From NCBI RefSeq assembly GCF_027625935.1, contig NZ_CP115300.1:3906001-3970000 (forward strand): 64,000 nt of DNA, given 5' to 3'. A program made the position numbers and the translations under genes. Positions 61,720 to 64,000 of this stretch are shown piece by piece. The notes under the pieces were generated by a model. That model was not told the DNA's origin, made no database searches, and worked only from the letters and a program-made list of their open reading frames with translations. The stretch is from Streptomyces camelliae (lineage in GTDB: Bacteria > Actinomycetota > Actinomycetes > Streptomycetales > Streptomycetaceae). How positions within the stretch are numbered: position 1 is the first letter of the stretch; each line of letters starts with the position of its first letter.

Positions 61720-62031
61720 ATGCACAGCAACGACGCCCAGATGCTGGTGCTCACCGTCCTCGCGGGCGGGCCGCGGCACGGGTACGCCATCAACACCGCG
61801 ATCGAGGAGCTGACCGGGCATCGGCTCGGCCCCGGCAGTCTCTACGGTGCGCTGGCCCGGCTGGAGGCACGGGAGCTGGTCCGGGCCGCGGACGAGGCCG
61901 GTGAGGCCGAGGCGCGGCATCGGACCATGCGGATCACCGATGCCGGGCGGGAGCAACTGCGGGTGGAACTGCAGCAGATGGCCCGGATCTCCGCGGCCGG
62001 TCTGCGCGCCCTCGGGGCCGGCCCGGCATGA
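61720..62031 (+). CDS. PadR-family transcriptional regulator
   Basis: A 103-residue PadR winged helix: MLVLTVLAGGPRHGYAINTA and LGPGSLYGALARLEARELVR, the recognition region, with the C-terminal helix RTMRITDAGREQLRVELQQM. ATG 61720 follows AAGGAG at about 8 bases. It is coupled by ATGA to a membrane protein, and its palindromic site is upstream. Confidence 0.9.
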   Translation: MHSNDAQMLVLTVLAGGPRHGYAINTAIEELTGHRLGPGSLYGALARLEARELVRAADEAGEAEARHRTMRITDAGREQLRVELQQMARISAAGLRALGAGPA

Positions 62032-62792
62032 GCGCGGCCACGCTGCTGACCGGCCTGTATCCGCCGGCCGTACGCGAGCGCTGGGGCGCCGACATCCGCA
62101 GCGAGGTGTCGGCGTCGGGTGTCCGGTCCTGGCCCGACACCGTCGCGGGGGCCGTCCGGCTGTGGCTGCACCCCGGCGACTGGCCCGAGACGTTCGCCGG
62201 CCAGACCCGCCGGGTGACGACGGTCGCCCTGTTCGCGCTGACCGCGGCCGCCGGGCTGCTGCTGCGCTCCTTCGAGCCGTCCGACGCCCTGGCCGTCGGC
62301 CCCCGGCACCCGGCCGGCGGCCTGTGGCTCGCCCCGCTGCTGCTCGGCCTCGCCCTCGCCGCACCCCTGCCCCCGCTGCGCGGCCCGGCACTGCGCCGAC
62401 TGGCAGGGGCTGCGGTCCGCACCCTGGCGGCTCCGGTGGCCGCGCTCCTGGACCTGTGCCTGCTGGCGTGGAGCGGGACACCCGCCCGGCCCACCGGCCT
62501 CACGGCCGCCGCCATGGTCGCCGCCTACTGGCTCACCCTCGGCTTCGTCGCCGTCCGCCTGTGCGTCCTGGTCGCCCGGATCGCCCGTACGGCCGCCCTG
62601 CCGTCGACCCGCCGGCTGTCCGCGGCCCTGCTGTACATCGGCACGGGACTCGCCCTCGCCGCCGTCCGGAATCTCCTCGCCGCACCCCCGGGCCCGCTCT
62701 CCGCCACCGAGACCCTGGCGCTGGGCCTCCTGGCCGCCACCGCCCTGAGCGCCGGCCGTGATCTGCGCCGGAAGAAGGGCCGGGGACGATGA
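62028..62792 (+). CDS. Multi-helix membrane protein
   Basis: A 254-residue protein with about five hydrophobic helices (VTTVALFALTAAAGLLLRSF; LWLAPLLLGLALAAPLPPLR; AAAMVAAYWLTLGFVAVRLC) and a basic C-terminus. No family is recognised. It overlaps both neighbours by ATGA, forming a tight PadR-membrane-protein-glycosyltransferase operon. Confidence 0.72.
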   Translation: MSAATLLTGLYPPAVRERWGADIRSEVSASGVRSWPDTVAGAVRLWLHPGDWPETFAGQTRRVTTVALFALTAAAGLLLRSFEPSDALAVGPRHPAGGLWLAPLLLGLALAAPLPPLRGPALRRLAGAAVRTLAAPVAALLDLCLLAWSGTPARPTGLTAAAMVAAYWLTLGFVAVRLCVLVARIARTAALPSTRRLSAALLYIGTGLALAAVRNLLAAPPGPLSATETLALGLLAATALSAGRDLRRKKGRGR

Positions 62793-63538
62793 CAGCCGCC
62801 TCAACCCCGGTATCTCCGGCTGTCGTTGTCGTCGTACCGACCTACAACGAGCGGGAGAACCTGCCCGTGCTGGCGCACCTCCTCGCCGAACTGCCGGTGG
62901 CGGACCTGCGGTTGCTCGTCGTCGACGACAACTCCCCCGACGGCACCGGTGAGGTCGCCGACCGGCTCGCCGCCGCGTCGCCGGGCACCGTCGGCGTGCT
63001 GCACCGCACCGCGAAGGACGGGCTCGGCCGCGCCTACCTCGCCGGCATGACCCGCGCGCTGGACGAGGGCGCCGACGTGGTGATCCAGATGGACGCCGAT
63101 CTCTCGCACCCGGTCGAGGCGATCCCGGCGATGCTCGACACACTGCTGACGCGGGACGCCGCCGTCGTCCTCGGCTCCCGGTACGCCCCGGGCGGCTCCA
63201 CGGCCGCGGACTGGCCGTGGCACCGCAAGGCCCTGTCCGTCTGGGCCAATCGCTACGTCGACGCGATCCTGCGGCTCGGCGTCAAGGACGCCACCGCCGG
63301 TTTCAAGGCCTGGCGGGCCGGGACACTGCGGGCGATCGACCTGCCGACGGTGCGCAGCAACGGCTACTCCTTCCAGGTCGAGATGAACTACCGCACGATC
63401 ACCCGGGGGTTGACCGTTCTGGAGGTGCCGATCCGGTTCGCGGAGCGGGTCACGGGCGCCTCCAAGATGAGCCTGGCCGTGCAGGTCGAATCCGCGCTCA
63501 CACCGTGGCGGCTGCGCTTCGGCAGCGGCCCTCGCTGA
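62789..63538 (+). CDS. Family 2 glycosyltransferase, polyprenol-phosphate mannose synthase-like
   Basis: A 249-residue GT-A enzyme of the dolichol/polyprenol-phosphate mannose synthase kind (Ppm1-like): nucleotide-sugar motif VVPTYNERENLPVLAHLL, DDNSPDGTGEVADRLA, the DxD-type DADLSHPVEAIP and acceptor block ATAGFKAWRAG. It would transfer mannose from GDP-mannose to polyprenyl phosphate for protein or lipoglycan mannosylation. No C-terminal membrane domain is present, as in Streptomyces soluble forms. ATGA overlap with the membrane protein. Confidence 0.85.
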   Translation: MTAASTPVSPAVVVVVPTYNERENLPVLAHLLAELPVADLRLLVVDDNSPDGTGEVADRLAAASPGTVGVLHRTAKDGLGRAYLAGMTRALDEGADVVIQMDADLSHPVEAIPAMLDTLLTRDAAVVLGSRYAPGGSTAADWPWHRKALSVWANRYVDAILRLGVKDATAGFKAWRAGTLRAIDLPTVRSNGYSFQVEMNYRTITRGLTVLEVPIRFAERVTGASKMSLAVQVESALTPWRLRFGSGPR

Positions 63539-63664
63539 GGCGCGCTCCGGCCGCCGTACCACTTCCCCCGTACCCGCCGGTACGCCGCGCCGCCCTGCCC
63601 GTTGGGTCCTGGCCCGACTGGGGCTATCGTCGGATTCCTGAGGTCAGGACGAGGAGGACGGCCG

Positions 63665-63919
63665 GTGATGCCGCAGGACGAGGCCGTGGTCGGCTGTACG
63701 GGCAAGGTGCTCATCGGGACGCGCGGCTCCGCCGGCCCCGGGGAGGTCCTGGTACGGGTCAGAGGCGGCTCCGAGACGTTCCTGGCCTGGTCCGAGGATC
63801 CCCTGCCCGCGGGCGCGACGGTCCTCGTGATCGAATCACGGGGATGCCGCGAGGTCGCGGTCATCGAGTGGGTTGATCCACTGGACGCGCTCGGCGGAGA
63901 CACCGCCGGCGCAAGCTGA
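63665..63919 (+). CDS. NfeD-like small protein
   Basis: An 84-residue protein with an OB-like beta domain (VVGCTGKVLIGTRGSAGPGE; VLVRVRGGSETFLAWSEDPL; LPAGATVLVIESRGCREVAVI) like the C-terminal part of NfeD proteins, which partner with flotillins. GTG 63665 follows AGGAGG at seven bases; ATG 63668 is possible. The flotillin-like gene begins 11 bases after its stop. Confidence 0.7.
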   Translation: MMPQDEAVVGCTGKVLIGTRGSAGPGEVLVRVRGGSETFLAWSEDPLPAGATVLVIESRGCREVAVIEWVDPLDALGGDTAGAS

Positions 63920-63930
63920 GGAGTACAGGA

Positions 63931-64000
63931 ATGTTCGGATACCGCGTTCCCGCGCCCGACGAGGCGATGCTGATCTCGGGTGGCAGGCGGGGACTGGGGG
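63931..64000 (+). CDS. Flotillin-like SPFH protein, N-terminal fragment
   Basis: The first 23 codons give MFGYRVPAPDEAMLISGGRR, the SPFH/flotillin beginning of Streptomyces; the gene continues past the window edge. AGGA precedes the ATG. With the NfeD-like gene it forms the usual membrane-microdomain pair. Confidence 0.75.
   Translation, partial: MFGYRVPAPDEAMLISGGRRGLG

Overview
The window is a high-GC actinobacterial chromosome segment, almost certainly from a Streptomyces. The base composition is strongly GC-skewed, many genes start with GTG or TTG, and ATGA/GTGA start-stop overlaps are common. The gene content (nuoA edge, futalosine-route menaquinone genes, AzlCD with a cupin regulator, Res/Ccs cytochrome c assembly, hemL) matches the conserved core of Streptomyces chromosomes as I know it. 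No rRNA, tRNA, CRISPR array, insertion sequence or prophage was recognised.

Positions 1-25,200 are a respiratory-quinone neighbourhood. The start of nuoA (complex I) is at the left edge. All the futalosine-pathway activities in the window are here: mqnA (10.2-11.0 kb), mqnC (6.2-7.4 kb), mqnE (19.8-20.9 kb) and a UbiX/UbiA/UbiD set (21.5-24.6 kb). The last steps are also here: MenG methyltransferase (4.8-5.5 kb) and a MenJ-like isoprenoid reductase (2.5-3.8 kb). Between them lie an NlpC/P60 cell-wall hydrolase, peptide deformylase, a Ser/Thr kinase coupled to a prepilin peptidase, a cold-shock protein, an AzlCD exporter with its regulator, and a fatty-acid module (FadD, MaoC-like hydratase, TetR) with palindromic operator candidates.

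Positions 25,400-39,800 are an accessory-looking surface/signalling island. It holds a three-gene operon of extracytoplasmic binding-protein-like and VWA proteins with no ABC transporter. A divergent gene pair shares a Tyr/Gly/Asn-rich motif, at the C-terminus of one protein and the N-terminus of the next. There is a Ser/Thr kinase with a long Gly/Ser stalk and ricin-like lectin domain, a TetR gene whose stop codon lies inside a 15-bp minisatellite, a cytosine-deaminase-like enzyme, and a free-standing condensation-domain protein. A P-loop NTPase is translationally coupled to a membrane-anchored periplasmic-binding-protein-like receptor.

Positions 39,800-48,900 return to conserved core: the cytochrome c maturation operon (resA, ccdA, resB, ccsB), a Tat lipoprotein with a deacetylase-like fold, a histidine phosphatase and hemL. 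Positions 48,900-59,900 are a turnover zone. Three XRE regulators with a MmyB-type sensor domain sit beside small redox or detoxification genes (WrbA-like, DJ-1/PfpI-like, SnoaL-like, two medium-chain dehydrogenases, SDR, CMD, cupin). Three decayed genes lie among them (dCTP deaminase, Na+/H+ antiporter, SDR). The right end carries a secreted protein, a PadR-membrane protein-dolichol-phosphate-mannose-synthase-like operon and the start of an NfeD-like/flotillin pair.
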